Below, one piece after another: positions 42,218 to 51,635 of a stretch of 64,000 nt of DNA. The notes below the pieces were generated by a model that was not told the origin of the DNA, made no database searches, and saw nothing but the letters and a program-made list of their open reading frames with translations. How positions within the stretch are numbered: position 1 is the first letter of the stretch; each line of letters begins with the position of its first letter. The stretch is from Sphaerisporangium corydalis (GTDB lineage Bacteria; Actinomycetota; Actinomycetes; Streptosporangiales; Streptosporangiaceae): assembly GCF_025506355.1 (NCBI RefSeq), contig NZ_JANZYP010000026.1, positions 40,237-104,236 on the forward strand, given 5' to 3'. Position numbers and translations under genes: made by a program.

Positions 42218-42310
42218 CGCTGTGTGCGACATCAGGAATACAGACCGGGAGCCGGCCGGGCGGGCACGGCGTGACGGAGCGCCTCACGGGCGCCCGGCGA
42301 GGAGGAGCAT

Positions 42311-43024
42311 ATGAGCGAGCAGGACGAGGTCGGCACGGTCGTGAGCGATCTGGCGGTGCGCCGGCGCGACTCCCTGGGCCTGACCCCACGGCAGCGCAAG
42401 ATCCTTGAGGTGATCCGCGATTCGGTGCAGCAGCGCGGTTATCCGCCCTCCATGCGAGAGATCGGCGAGGCCGTCCAGCTCACCAGCACCTCCAGCGTCT
42501 CCCACCAGCTGACCGCCCTGCAGCGCAAGGGCTACCTGCGCCGCGACCCGCACCGGCCGCGCGCGCTGGAGGTCCGCCTGCCCGGCGAGCCGGCCCTGTG
42601 GGTCGACCCGGTCGGGCCCGGCGAGGAGGAGCAGCTGATCAGCCGCCCTACGGCCACGTTCGTCCCGCTGGTCGGGCGCATCGCCGCCGGTGGTCCCATC
42701 CTGGCCGAGGAGCGCGTCGAGGACGTCTTCGCCCTGCCCAAGCAGCTGGTCGGCGAGGGCACGCTCTTCCTGCTCCAGGTCGCCGGTGACTCGATGATCG
42801 AGGCCGCCATCGCCGACGGCGACTGGGTCGTCGTGCGCCAGCAGCCGGTGGCCGACAACGGCGACATCGTCGCGGCCATGATCGACGGCGAGGCCACGGT
42901 GAAGACGTTCAAGCGCAAGGACGGCCACGTCTGGCTGGTCCCGCACAACGCCAACTACGACCCGATCCCCGGCGACGAGGCCACCGTGCTCGGCAAGGTC
43001 GTGGCGGTCCTGCGCAAGCTCTGA
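42311..43024 (+). CDS. lexA: SOS repressor LexA
   Basis: A 237-residue repressor and self-cleaving serine protease. The winged HTH lies at residues 25-85 ([28 protein letters not shown]). The cleavage site is Ala126-Gly127 (RIAAGG), the catalytic Ser161 is in GDSM, and Lys198 in ATVKTF. GGAGGAG precedes the ATG. It represses DNA-repair genes until RecA filaments trigger cleavage. LexA boxes lie on its own promoter. Confidence 0.97.
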   Translation: MSEQDEVGTVVSDLAVRRRDSLGLTPRQRKILEVIRDSVQQRGYPPSMREIGEAVQLTSTSSVSHQLTALQRKGYLRRDPHRPRALEVRLPGEPALWVDPVGPGEEEQLISRPTATFVPLVGRIAAGGPILAEERVEDVFALPKQLVGEGTLFLLQVAGDSMIEAAIADGDWVVVRQQPVADNGDIVAAMIDGEATVKTFKRKDGHVWLVPHNANYDPIPGDEATVLGKVVAVLRKL

Positions 43025-43041
43025 CCCCCACACCGCCCGTC

Positions 43042-43077
43042 CCGCCTGAGCGCCCACCCCGGTGAGCGCTCAGGCGG
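43042..43077 (+). terminator. Hairpin terminator of lexA
   Basis: A 12-bp perfect stem (CCGCCTGAGCGC / GCGCTCAGGCGG) with a 12-base loop, 17 bases after the lexA stop. Confidence 0.65.
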
Positions 43078-43106
43078 TTCTGATTCCGGCCCGATCACGG
43101 GTCCCG

Positions 43107-43146
43107 CCTGACCTGTTGATAGCGGTACCGCTATCAACAGGTCAGG
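43107..43146. terminator. 40-bp perfect palindrome, bidirectional terminator
   Basis: Each strand reads CCTGACCTGTTGATAGCGGT followed by its exact complement, 20 bp per arm with no loop. It covers the stop codon of leuS (43142-43144) and lies 83 bases past lexA, so it can end transcripts from both sides. Confidence 0.8.
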
Positions 43147-45604
43147 GGACGATGTTGACGAGCTTGGGGGCGCGGACGATGACCTTGCGGGGGGTGCCGT
43201 CCAGGTGGAAGCGGACCTTCTCGGAGGCCAGGGCCAGCTCCTCCAGTTCCTGCGCGGTGATCGACGGGGACACCTCCAGGCGGTCCCGCACCTTGCCCGC
43301 CACCTGCACGACGCAGGTGACCGACTCCTGCACCAGCAGCGACGGCTCGGCCACCGGCCAGCCCGCCCGGGCCACCGACGGCGGCTGCCCCAGCCGCTCC
43401 CAGCCCTCCTCGGCCACGTACGGCGCGACCAGCGACAGCATGACGGCCAGCGTCTCCGCGGCCTCGCGCACGGCCGGGTCGGCCGCGCCGGGACCGGAGT
43501 CGATGGCCTTGCGTGCCGCCGAGGTCAGCTCCATCATGCGGGCGACCGCCACGTTGAAGCGGTAGGAGTCGACCAGCCGGGTGACCTCGTCGATCGTGCG
43601 GTGGACGACCTTGCGCAGCTCCAGGTCGCCGGTCGCGGTGTCCACGCCGGGGGCCGACGCCGCGCCGGCCTCCGCCATGACGCGGAAGGCCCGGGCCAGG
43701 AACTTCTGCGAGGCCGCGGCGGACACGTCCGCCCAGTCGATGTCGTCCTCGGGCGGACCCGCGAAGACCATGGTCAGGCGGACCGCGTCGACGCCGAACG
43801 CGTCGATCTGCTCGCCCAGGTCGACGCCGTTGCCCAGCGACTTGGACATGGACTTGCCCTGGTTGATCACCTGGCCCTGGTTCAGCAGCCGCTCGAACGG
43901 CTCGGTGAAGTCGACCATGCCCATGTCGTGCAGGACCTTGGTGAAGAACCGGGAGTACAGCAGGTGGAGCACGGCGTGCTCCACGCCGCCGACGTACTGG
44001 TCGATCGGCCCCCACAGCCTGACCTTGTCGACGTCGAACGCGCCGTCCTCGAAGCCCGGCGAGCAGTAACGCAGGAAGTACCACGAGGAGTCGACGAAGG
44101 TGTCCATCGTGTCGGTGTCCCGCTTGGCGGGGCCATCGCACTTGGGGCACGCGACGTTGACCCACTCGGTCGCGCTCGCCAGGGGCGAGACGCCCTTCGG
44201 GGACAGCGCCTCGCCGCGCAGGTCGGGCAGCGTCACCGGCAGCTGGTCGTCCGGGACGGGGACCTCTCCGCAGTCGGCGCAGTGGATGATCGGGATCGGG
44301 GTGCCCCAGAACCGCTGGCGGGACAGCAGCCAGTCGCGCAGCCGGTAGTTGACGGCGCCGGCGCCCGTGCCGCGCTCCGCCAGGATGCCGATGATCCGGG
44401 GGATGGCCTCGGCCTTGGTCAGGCCGTCCAGCGGACCGGAGTTGACCATGGTGCCCTCGCCGGCGGTGGCGACGCCGGTCTCCCCGGGGTCGGCCATCCC
44501 GGTGTGCAGGACCACCCGCACGGGCAGCTCGAACTTCATGGCGAAGTCCAGGTCGCGCTGGTCGTGCGCGGGCACGGCCATGATCGCGCCGTGCCCGTAG
44601 TCGGACAGGACGTAGTCGGCGGCCCAGACCGGGATGCGCTCGCCGTTCACCGGGTTCACGGCGTACCGGCCCAGGAAGACGCCGGTCTTGTCCTTGTCGG
44701 TGGACAGCCGCTCGATGTCGCTCAGCTTGGCGACCTCGGCGCGGTAGGCCTCGAAGTCCGAGAACCGCTCGGGGTCGCAGATCTCCTCGGCCAGCGGCGC
44801 GTCGACGGCGACCACGAAGAACGTCGCGCCGTACAGGGTGTCGGGGCGGGTGGTGTAGACCGTGACCGGCTCGTCGCGGCCCTCGATCTCGAACCGGACG
44901 TCGGCGCCCTCGGACCGGCCGATCCAGTTGCGCTGCATGGTCAGCACGCGGTCGGGCCAGCCGCCCTCCAGCCGCGCCATGTCGTCCAGCAGCCGGTCGG
45001 CGTAGTCAGTGATCTTGAAGTACCACTGGGTCAGCTCACGCCGGATGACCTCGGACCCGCAGCGCTCACACCGGCCGGCGACGACCTGCTCGTTCGCCAG
45101 CACGGTCTGGTCCTTCGGGCACCAGTTGACCAGGCCGCCCTTGCGGTAGGCCAGGCCGCGCTCGAAGAAGCGGTTGAACAGCCACTGGTTCCAGCGGTAG
45201 TACTCCGGGTCGCTGGTGTGCAGGCGCCGCGACCAGTCGAAGGAGATCGCGTACCTCTTGAAGGAGGTGGCCTGGGTCTCGATGTTGGCGTAGGTCCACT
45301 CGGCGGGGTGCGCGTTCCGCTTGATCGCGGCGTTCTCCGCGGGCAGGCCGAAGGAGTCCCAGCCGATGGGGTGCAGCACGTTGTACCCGCGCTGGAACCA
45401 GTAGCGGGCGACGACGTCGGCGATCGCGAAGACCTCGCCGTGACCCATGTGGAGGTCACCGGAAGGGTAGGGGAACATGTCGAGCATGTACCTGCGGGGA
45501 CGCTCGTCCCCGGCGTCCTCGACCGCCCGGAAGGGGTCCAGTTCCTCCCACCGCGGCTGCCATTTCGCCTGCAGCGCCTGCGGATCGTACTGCTCGTCAC
45601 TCAC
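43142..45604 (-). CDS. leuS: Leucyl-tRNA synthetase
   Basis: Class I aminoacyl-tRNA synthetase (820 aa) that charges tRNA-Leu. The HIGH motif is HMGH at residues 52-55 ([13 protein letters not shown]) and the KMSKS motif is SMSKS near residue 585 ([10 protein letters not shown]). The editing domain (CP1) lies around 220-420. Zinc-binding cysteine pairs CERCG and CPKCDG are visible. GTG start at 45604 with GAGGGA upstream. A ribosome-mediated attenuator with a Leu-rich leader peptide precedes it. Confidence 0.97.
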   Translation of the reverse strand: MSDEQYDPQALQAKWQPRWEELDPFRAVEDAGDERPRRYMLDMFPYPSGDLHMGHGEVFAIADVVARYWFQRGYNVLHPIGWDSFGLPAENAAIKRNAHPAEWTYANIETQATSFKRYAISFDWSRRLHTSDPEYYRWNQWLFNRFFERGLAYRKGGLVNWCPKDQTVLANEQVVAGRCERCGSEVIRRELTQWYFKITDYADRLLDDMARLEGGWPDRVLTMQRNWIGRSEGADVRFEIEGRDEPVTVYTTRPDTLYGATFFVVAVDAPLAEEICDPERFSDFEAYRAEVAKLSDIERLSTDKDKTGVFLGRYAVNPVNGERIPVWAADYVLSDYGHGAIMAVPAHDQRDLDFAMKFELPVRVVLHTGMADPGETGVATAGEGTMVNSGPLDGLTKAEAIPRIIGILAERGTGAGAVNYRLRDWLLSRQRFWGTPIPIIHCADCGEVPVPDDQLPVTLPDLRGEALSPKGVSPLASATEWVNVACPKCDGPAKRDTDTMDTFVDSSWYFLRYCSPGFEDGAFDVDKVRLWGPIDQYVGGVEHAVLHLLYSRFFTKVLHDMGMVDFTEPFERLLNQGQVINQGKSMSKSLGNGVDLGEQIDAFGVDAVRLTMVFAGPPEDDIDWADVSAAASQKFLARAFRVMAEAGAASAPGVDTATGDLELRKVVHRTIDEVTRLVDSYRFNVAVARMMELTSAARKAIDSGPGAADPAVREAAETLAVMLSLVAPYVAEEGWERLGQPPSVARAGWPVAEPSLLVQESVTCVVQVAGKVRDRLEVSPSITAQELEELALASEKVRFHLDGTPRKVIVRAPKLVNIVP

Positions 45605-45648
45605 GGCCCATGTCCCTCGGTTGGCTCAGCGCGGATGGCTCGACCAAT

Positions 45649-45713
45649 AAAGAAACCCCCCGTGTGCACGAGGGGCAGCCGCGTCGACCGCTGTCTCAGC
45701 TCAGTCGACGCGG
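45649..45713 (-). promoter_or_regulatory. leuS transcription attenuator: hairpin and intrinsic terminator
   Basis: Reading the minus strand, a 10-bp perfect stem (CCGCGTCGAC / GTCGACGCGG; 45704-45713 and 45679-45688) overlaps the end of a leader peptide gene. A terminator follows: CCCCTCGTG pairs with CACGGGGGG (45675-45656), then TTTCTTT (45655-45649). A real U tract is rare in this genome, which supports a regulated terminator. Confidence 0.82.
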
Positions 45714-45743
45714 CCCGCTAAGAAGCAGGGTGCTGCCACGCAT
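45696..45743 (-). CDS. leuS leader peptide
   Basis: 15 codons, MRGSTLLLSGPRRLS, with three leucine codons in a row (CTG CTT CTT). A -10-like TACCCT (45750-45755) ends six bases before the ATG, so the transcript may be leaderless. Stalling at the Leu codons when charged tRNA-Leu is short would let the following RNA fold differently and spare leuS from termination. Confidence 0.75.
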   Translation of the reverse strand: MRGSTLLLSGPRRLS

Positions 45744-45943
45744 AGCCCAAGGGTAGCGCAGGGGACAATCGGTCTTCGTCTCGTTTCCCCCGCTCCCCTG
45801 GTGGGCCGGGAAAAACGGCCATCTTGCCATCCGATGGTGATAGATCCGTTGTGACCTCGTATGTCCCTTTAGATTACTCTTTCGCCGTGGTGAACTCGTC
45901 TGAAGAGGAACGCGGCCAGGATTTCGCGGAGGAGGGCCTGCCC
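45744..45943. other. Divergent gap between leuS leader and Pro/Gln-rich gene
   Basis: Holds the leuS -10 (45750-45755). On the plus strand there is a possible TTGTGA / TAGATT pair (45849-45854 and 45870-45875, spacer only 15). An in-frame TTG at 45824 could extend the next gene by 40 residues but lacks a ribosome site. Confidence 0.35.
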
Positions 45944-48094
45944 ATGCAGGACCCGCCGACCGATCCGACCGGCTTGCAGTTCCGCGGGGCTTTCTCCTAT
46001 TCTCCTGCGGACCCCCCCGCTTCGCATGAGATCATGCCGAGCACCCCCAATCCGGGCATGATGTCGGGAGGTTCGCCAGCGATGGCCCCTGAGTACGACA
46101 ACCGGTCCACGCGACCTCCCGCGTGGCCGGAGAACCCCCCCGCATGGCCGGAAATGCCCCCTCCGCCACCCCCCCCGCCCCCCCCCCCGGGGGTGGGGGC
46201 CGCCTCGGTCTTCGAGCCGCTCCCGTACGGCAGCCGCGCCGCCGCCGACCCGCAGTCGTCCTGGGACTCCACCCAGCAGTACGCGCCGGTCGCCTCGCTG
46301 GACCCCGCGCAGCAGTACGCCCCCCAGCAGGCCGCGCCGACCTCGTTCCCGCCGCCGGCCGCCTCTCCCGCGTCCCCGTTCGCCCCGCAGCCGACCGGCC
46401 CGCAGCCCGGTGGAACCGGACCTCAGCACTACACGCCGCAGCCGACGGGCCCGCAGCAGTACACCTCGCAGCCGTCCCCGGCCGGCCCGCAGCACTACGC
46501 CCCGCAGCCGGGCGCGCCCACCGGCCCCCAGCACAGCGGCCCGACCACGGGACCCCAGTCCGGCGGCCCTGACACGGGCCCGCAGTCCGGCGGCTCGTAC
46601 GCCGGTCCGCAGTCCGGCCCCCAGCCCACCGGGCCGCACTACGCTCCCCAGCCGTACACCCCGCAGGCCACCGGCCCGCAGCAGCCGCCCTCCTCGGGAC
46701 CGCAGCGGTTCTCCCAGCACGGCCCGACGACCGGGCCCCAGAACCAGCGGCAACAGCCTCCCGTGACGGGCCCCGGCGGGTTCCCGCAGCAGCCGCCGGC
46801 GACCGGCCCGCAGCAGTTCCCGCAGGACGCGGTGCGCCGGCAGGCCGACGGCAGGCAGTTCCCCGAGGCCCCGGCGCAGCCCCACCAGTTCCAGGAGGGC
46901 GCCGCGCCCGCCTACGTCCCGCCCGGCACCGAGACGACCGTCCGGGTGTCCGCCCACATGGCGGCTCCGGCACGCCAGGCCCCGCCCGGCCCGCAGGCGC
47001 AACCCGGTCAGCCGGGGCAGCAGCCCGGCCAGCCGGGACAGCCCGGTCCGATGGGGCAACCCGGCCAACAGCAACCCGGCCAGCAGCGGCCAGGCCAGAT
47101 GGGGCCCGGCCAGATGGGGCCGTCCGAGCAGCAGGCCTCCCCCGGGCGCCGGGCGCGACGCTCGGTGGGGCCCTCGAACGAGCCCGCCGACCCCTACAAG
47201 CCGTTCGTCACCGCCGGTCAGATCAGCGGTCCGAAGACGCCGCCGCCCGAGCGCCAGCAGGAGCTGTGGAACACCGTCTTCGGCGACAACTACGAGGCGA
47301 TCGGCGAGGAGGGCGAGGAGGCCGGGCACGGCAAGCGGGTCTGGCTGTTCGCCCTGATCGCCTCGGTGGTGGTCGCCCTGCTCGCGGCCCTGCTGTGGGC
47401 GTTCCTCGCGGGCCCGCTCCGCCCGGCGGCCGAGGAGACCGCGGCGGGCGGCGACGGCGGTGCCAAGAGCACGCCGAAGTCCACCTCGACCGGCAAGGCC
47501 GGCACCGGCACGACCAAGTCGCAGTCCGCCAGCCGGCTCCCGAAGTACACCGGCACCGCCTCGCCGCGCGCCGGGACGCTGACCGACAAGGCGTCGTCCA
47601 TCAGCCTGGCCCGGCTCGGCGGCCCGTGGCAGCTCGACCTGCGGTCCCAGCACGTGCGTACCACCTACGGCTTCGAGACCCGCCAGTACGTCGCGGCGGG
47701 CAGCGACACCGCGGGCACCCCGCAGTTCGCCCAGGTGATGACCGGCCCGCTCGCCCAGAACCTGGCAACCAAGTACTCCTCGGCCGCCCCGGACAAGCTC
47801 GCCCCGGTGATCAGCTCGGTGGCCTTCGCGGCGCGCAACAAGTTCTTCCCCGACGGCAACAAGGTGGTGAAGACCGCCGAGCAGCGCCTGTCGGCCGGCG
47901 GCCGTCCCGCGCGCGTGGTGGCGTACCAGATCCTCACGGGGACGGCCAAGACCACGCTGGTGGTGGGCGCGGTGAGCACCGGCGCCGACCTGCCGGTGAT
48001 CGTCTACATGTCGGTGCCGGACAGCAAGAAGGCGCTCCTGCCCGACATCAACACCGTGTTCTCCTCGATCCGCCCCACCGCCCCGGCCTCCTGA
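45944..48094 (+). CDS. Pro/Gln-rich single-pass membrane protein, unknown
   Basis: A 716-residue protein. Residues 1-440 are low-complexity, rich in Pro, Gln and Gly, with many TGPQ repeats and a run of 11 prolines near residue 75-85. One transmembrane helix lies at about 466-490 (VWLFALIASVVVALLAALLWAFLAG), followed by a Ser/Thr/Lys linker and an approximately 170-residue extracytoplasmic domain (LGGPWQLDLRSQHVRTTYGFETRQYV). The layout resembles actinobacterial proteins with disordered cytoplasmic tails tied to cell-envelope or division work. Function unknown. The ATG at 45944 has GGAGGAGGG at ideal distance. The proline run is encoded by C8-G-C11-G5, prone to slippage. Confidence 0.82.
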   Translation: MQDPPTDPTGLQFRGAFSYSPADPPASHEIMPSTPNPGMMSGGSPAMAPEYDNRSTRPPAWPENPPAWPEMPPPPPPPPPPPGVGAASVFEPLPYGSRAAADPQSSWDSTQQYAPVASLDPAQQYAPQQAAPTSFPPPAASPASPFAPQPTGPQPGGTGPQHYTPQPTGPQQYTSQPSPAGPQHYAPQPGAPTGPQHSGPTTGPQSGGPDTGPQSGGSYAGPQSGPQPTGPHYAPQPYTPQATGPQQPPSSGPQRFSQHGPTTGPQNQRQQPPVTGPGGFPQQPPATGPQQFPQDAVRRQADGRQFPEAPAQPHQFQEGAAPAYVPPGTETTVRVSAHMAAPARQAPPGPQAQPGQPGQQPGQPGQPGPMGQPGQQQPGQQRPGQMGPGQMGPSEQQASPGRRARRSVGPSNEPADPYKPFVTAGQISGPKTPPPERQQELWNTVFGDNYEAIGEEGEEAGHGKRVWLFALIASVVVALLAALLWAFLAGPLRPAAEETAAGGDGGAKSTPKSTSTGKAGTGTTKSQSASRLPKYTGTASPRAGTLTDKASSISLARLGGPWQLDLRSQHVRTTYGFETRQYVAAGSDTAGTPQFAQVMTGPLAQNLATKYSSAAPDKLAPVISSVAFAARNKFFPDGNKVVKTAEQRLSAGGRPARVVAYQILTGTAKTTLVVGAVSTGADLPVIVYMSVPDSKKALLPDINTVFSSIRPTAPAS

Positions 48095-48124
48095 CCGGGC
48101 GGGCCGCGCGGCGGGGCGGTACGG

Positions 48125-48146
48125 GCCGATCCGCTGGAAGATCGGC
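48125..48146. terminator. Convergent terminator hairpin
   Basis: GCCGATC / GATCGGC stem (7 bp) with an 8-base loop between the convergent Pro/Gln-rich and P450 genes; it touches the P450 stop codon. Confidence 0.5.
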
Positions 48147-49426
48147 TAGAAGTCGCAGGGCAGGTGCTTGACGCCGTTGATGAAGCTGGAGAACAGCCTC
48201 TTCGGCCGGCCCGCCTCGATCTCCGGCACCCGCTGGAGCAGTTCGCGGAACATCACCGTGATCTCGCGCCTGGCCAGGTGGGCGCCCAGGCAGAAGTGCG
48301 GGCCCGGCCCGCCGAACCCCAGGTGCGGGTTCGGGTCGCGGGTGATGTCGAAGCGGTACGGGTCGGCGAAGACGGCGCCGTCGCGGTTGGCCGCCCAGTA
48401 GTACAGGACGGTCTTCTCGCCCTTCTTGTAGTGGGTGCCGTTCATCTCGAAGTCCCGGGTGACCTTGCGGCGCATGTAGTTGACCGGCGCGGCCAGGCGG
48501 ACGATCTCCTCGACCGCCTTGGGCGCGCGGCCCTCGATGTCGGCCAGCCACCGGGCCTTCTCGCCGGGGTTGCGGGTGAGCAGGAGCAGGCCCTGGGAGA
48601 TGGCGTTGCGCGTGGTCTCGTTGCCCGCCACGACCAGCAGGATGAAGAACGACCCGAGCTCCTGCAAAGTGAGCCGTTCCCCGTCGATGTTGGCGCTGAC
48701 CAGCGCGGACGTCAGGTCGCCCGTCGGGTTCTCCGTGCGGTGGGCGGCGAGGTCCTGGACGAGCTGCTGGAGCTCCAGCCCGGCGTTGAGCATGGCCGAC
48801 ACGACGTTGTCCATGTCGCCGCCGGGGACGTACTCGGGGTCGGAGGCGCCGAGGATGATGTTCGACCGGTCGAAGACGAAGCGGTAGTCCTTCTCCGGGA
48901 TGCCCATCATGTCGCAGATGATCTTCAGGGGCAGCCGGGCCGCCACCTCGGTCACGAAGTCGCACCCCGGGCCGGTCTCCAGCAGGTCGTCGACGATGCC
49001 GACGGCGGCGGTCTGCACGTCCTCCTCGAACTTCTGAATCATCTTCGGGGTGAAGGCCCGGGACACGATCCGCCGCAGGCGCGCGTGCCGGGGGTCGTCC
49101 ATGTTGATCATCGACCCGAAGTACTCGGCGAACTCGGCCGGCATGTCGGCGATGTTGGTCGCGCCGCCCTCCCCCGAGGAGAAGACATCAGGGTTGCGGC
49201 TGATCTCGATGATGTCGGCATGCCTGACGATCGCGTGGTATCCGTCGCCCCTCGGCGCGAAGGACAGCTCGGGCTCGGCGAAGAAGACGGGCGTGTCCCG
49301 CTCACGCAGCAGGTCGAACGCGTGCTCACGCTCGGCCAGGGGCCGCGCCCAGAAATCCCAGTCCGACAGGTCGATCTGGTCGTAGGAGGTGATGGGCGCG
49401 CGCTCCTGGGGTGTTTCCACAGTCAT
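48146..49426 (-). CDS. Cytochrome P450, CYP124/125/142-like
   Basis: A 426-residue soluble P450. Landmarks: SMINMDDPRHARLRRIVSRAF early, the I-helix AGNETTRNA, the ExxR helix EEIVRL, and the haem loop FGGPGPHFCLGAHLAR with the cysteine ligand. These fit the actinobacterial CYP124/125/142 clan that hydroxylates the terminal methyl of sterol side chains or branched lipids; substrate here is not proven. ATG at 49426 with GGAAG upstream. Last gene of the GMC-P450-hydrolase-P450 unit, but with its own promoter-like element at 49431-49462. Confidence 0.9.
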   Translation of the reverse strand: MTVETPQERAPITSYDQIDLSDWDFWARPLAEREHAFDLLRERDTPVFFAEPELSFAPRGDGYHAIVRHADIIEISRNPDVFSSGEGGATNIADMPAEFAEYFGSMINMDDPRHARLRRIVSRAFTPKMIQKFEEDVQTAAVGIVDDLLETGPGCDFVTEVAARLPLKIICDMMGIPEKDYRFVFDRSNIILGASDPEYVPGGDMDNVVSAMLNAGLELQQLVQDLAAHRTENPTGDLTSALVSANIDGERLTLQELGSFFILLVVAGNETTRNAISQGLLLLTRNPGEKARWLADIEGRAPKAVEEIVRLAAPVNYMRRKVTRDFEMNGTHYKKGEKTVLYYWAANRDGAVFADPYRFDITRDPNPHLGFGGPGPHFCLGAHLARREITVMFRELLQRVPEIEAGRPKRLFSSFINGVKHLPCDF

Positions 49427-49430
49427 GCTT

Positions 49431-49462
49431 CCATGATTGAGAAAAGCGGTCACTTACGTCAA
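49431..49462 (-). promoter_or_regulatory. Element shared by both P450 genes (copy 1)
   Basis: The minus strand begins TTGACGTAAGTG, then TTCTCAA and ATGG. The first 12 bases are identical to the copy at 51636-51667, and length and layout agree. TTGACG could be a -35, while AAGTG...C-CTT has weak dyad symmetry. Confidence 0.55.
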
Positions 49463-49474
49463 ACGGGACACGGG

Positions 49475-50335
49475 TCAGGCGTCGAGCCAGCCGAGGACGA
49501 GGTCGTTGACCTCGCGGGGCCGTTCGAGCTGCAGGAAGTGCCCCGCCCCCGCGACGTACTCGACCCGTGAGCCCTCCGGGAGGTGGGCGCCCGCGTCCTT
49601 CACCAGCTCGGCGCCGAGGCAGCCGTCGTCCAGCCCGTGCAGGTACAGCACCGGCCGCCCGGCGACGCCGCCGGCCGCCGCCTGCTCGCGCTCGTAGCGG
49701 CCGGTCGGGGGCGTCGTGCCGAGCATGGCCCGGTAGTAGCCGATCGCGGCGGCGAGGTTGGCGGGGTCGCGCAGGCAGTCCTTGACGTGGGCGACGTCCT
49801 GCCCGGCCGCGTAGCCGGGCGACCAGTCGCGCCACAGGCCCTCGAAGAAGCCGTCGGAGGTGGCCGCGACCTCGGCGAGCCCGGTCTGGAAGAGGAAGAT
49901 GTAGAACGACCGCTTGAGCTGGTCGTACTGGAAGAAGGTCCCCAGCATGGCCGCCAGGGGCGGCATCGCCATGGCGACGGCCTTCCGCCACCGGCCGGGG
50001 GCGAAGGCGGTGGCCCCGTACACCGGCAGCGCGCCCCAGTCGTGGCCGATGACCACCGCGTCGGAGCCGCCGCCGAGTGCCTCGTGCAGGGCCACGACGT
50101 CGGCGACCAGCGCCCCGCCCTCATAGGCGCCGTCGGCGGGGACGCCCGTCGGCGCGTAGCCCCGCATGAACGGCGCGACGGCGTGGTAGCCGCGCTCGGC
50201 CAGTTCCGGGAGCAGGTGCCGCCAGGTGTGGGCGGAGTCGGGGAACCCGTGCAGGCACAGCGCGAGCGGCCCCGAGCCCATGGACAGGTAGCCGAACTCG
50301 ACGCCGTTCGCCTCGACGGTCCTGATCTCGTCCAT
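49475..50335 (-). CDS. Alpha/beta hydrolase (epoxide hydrolase / dehalogenase-like)
   Basis: A 286-residue alpha/beta-hydrolase. Oxyanion motif HGFPDSAHTW, nucleophile elbow GHDWGALP with Asp (as in epoxide hydrolases and haloalkane dehalogenases rather than serine esterases), and the late His in GAGHFLQLERP. Likely substrates are epoxides made by the neighbouring P450s (inference). It sits between the two P450 genes, 21 bases after the stop of the upstream one. Confidence 0.88.
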   Translation of the reverse strand: MDEIRTVEANGVEFGYLSMGSGPLALCLHGFPDSAHTWRHLLPELAERGYHAVAPFMRGYAPTGVPADGAYEGGALVADVVALHEALGGGSDAVVIGHDWGALPVYGATAFAPGRWRKAVAMAMPPLAAMLGTFFQYDQLKRSFYIFLFQTGLAEVAATSDGFFEGLWRDWSPGYAAGQDVAHVKDCLRDPANLAAAIGYYRAMLGTTPPTGRYEREQAAAGGVAGRPVLYLHGLDDGCLGAELVKDAGAHLPEGSRVEYVAGAGHFLQLERPREVNDLVLGWLDA

Positions 50336-50356
50336 GCGTCCCCTCCCGTGCGGGCG

Positions 50357-51616
50357 CTAGCTCGTCGCGTAGCCCATGTGCTTGATGCCGTTGATGAAGT
50401 TCGACAGCAGGTAGTCGGGCTCGCCGGTCGAGCGGATGGCGGGCAGGCGGGTGAACAGCTCGCGGAACATCACGGTGATCTCGCGCCTGGCGAGGTGGGC
50501 GCCGAGGCAGTAGTGCGGGCCGGGGCCGCCGAAGCCGACGTGCGGGTTCGGGCCGCGGGTGATGTCGAAGGCGCCGGGGTCGGTGAACACCGCCTCGTCG
50601 CGGTTGGCCGAGTTGTAGAAGAGCAGCACCTTGTCGCCCTTGCGGTACTCCTGGCCGTTCATCTCGTGGTCCTGGGTGAGCGTGCGGCGGAACTGGATCA
50701 CCGGCGTGGAGTAGCGGATGATCTCCTCGACCGCGCCGGGGATGTGGGTCTCGAAGTCGCCGAGCAGCAGCTCCCGCTGCTCGGGGTGGTCGGTGAACAG
50801 CTTCAGCCCGTGGGAGATGGCGTTGCGCGTCGTCTCGCTGCCCGCGACGACCAGAAGGATGAAGAACGACCCGAGCTCCTGCGGGGTGAGGTGCTCGTCG
50901 CCGTTGACCAGCATGCTGGTGAGGTCGCCGCTGGGCTCGCCCCGCCGTTCGCGGCCGAGCCGCCGGGCCAGGCCGCTGAGCTCGTGCCCGGCGCCGAGGA
51001 GCTTCACCAGGCCCTTGGCGACGTTCCACCGGGTGATGTCGGGCCGGATGCCGGTGTACTCGGCGTCGGCGTTGCCGAGGATGATGTTCGTGTTCCGCAG
51101 CACCATGTCGTGATGTGTCGGCGGAATGCCCATCATGTCGCAGATGACCTGCACGGGGAGCCGCGCGGCGATCTGCGGGACGAAGTCGCCCTGCCCCTCG
51201 GAGACCGCCCGGTCGACGATCTCCCGGGCCGCCCTGGCGACGTCCTCCTCCATCTTGCGCAGGATCTTCGGGGTGAAGGCGCGCGAGACGATCCTGCGCA
51301 GCCTGGCGTGCCGGGGGTCGTCCATGTTGATCATCGAACCGAAGTAGACCGCCAGCCACCTCGGCATGTCCGGGATGCTGTTGGACGTCGGCTCGCTGCT
51401 GAAGACGCCCGCGTTGCGTGAGGCCTCGGACACGTCGGCGTGCCGCACCAGCGCGTAGTAGCCCGGCCCGCTGCCGATGAAGGGGACCTTGTTCTCCTTG
51501 GTGAAGACCGGCCGGTCGAGCTCGCGCAGCCGCCGGAAGGCGTCGTCGCGGCGGTCGTGCGGCAGCCCCCAGAAGGGGATGTCGGAGAGATCGATGTCGG
51601 ACACGCCTACTGTCAT
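50357..51616 (-). CDS. Cytochrome P450, CYP124/125/142-like (paralog)
   Basis: A 419-residue P450, clearly paralogous to the one at 48146-49426: SMINMDDPRHARLRRIVSRAFTPK, AGSETTRNAISHG (I-helix), EEIIRYS, and FGGPGPHYCLGAHLARREITVMFREL. ATG at 51616 after GGAGGTG. The pair probably arose by duplication and may act in succession or on different stereoisomers. A promoter-like element lies at 51636-51667, overlapping the GMC stop codon. Confidence 0.9.
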   Translation of the reverse strand: MTVGVSDIDLSDIPFWGLPHDRRDDAFRRLRELDRPVFTKENKVPFIGSGPGYYALVRHADVSEASRNAGVFSSEPTSNSIPDMPRWLAVYFGSMINMDDPRHARLRRIVSRAFTPKILRKMEEDVARAAREIVDRAVSEGQGDFVPQIAARLPVQVICDMMGIPPTHHDMVLRNTNIILGNADAEYTGIRPDITRWNVAKGLVKLLGAGHELSGLARRLGRERRGEPSGDLTSMLVNGDEHLTPQELGSFFILLVVAGSETTRNAISHGLKLFTDHPEQRELLLGDFETHIPGAVEEIIRYSTPVIQFRRTLTQDHEMNGQEYRKGDKVLLFYNSANRDEAVFTDPGAFDITRGPNPHVGFGGPGPHYCLGAHLARREITVMFRELFTRLPAIRSTGEPDYLLSNFINGIKHMGYATS

Positions 51617-51635
51617 CCCTGACGCACCTCCGGGT

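Noticed and set aside
41072..42310. Possible cobalamin riboswitch for the B12-dependent reductase
   Set aside because: No B12-box-like core was recognised, and NrdR boxes already explain control. A covariance search would settle it.
43205..45721. 838-codon plus-strand frame opposite leuS
   Set aside because: Shadow frame of leuS; it even runs through the attenuator.
45824..45943. TTG start giving a 40-residue N-terminal extension of the Pro/Gln-rich protein
   Set aside because: No ribosome site and a promoter-like stretch inside; the ATG at 45944 has GGAGGAGGG.
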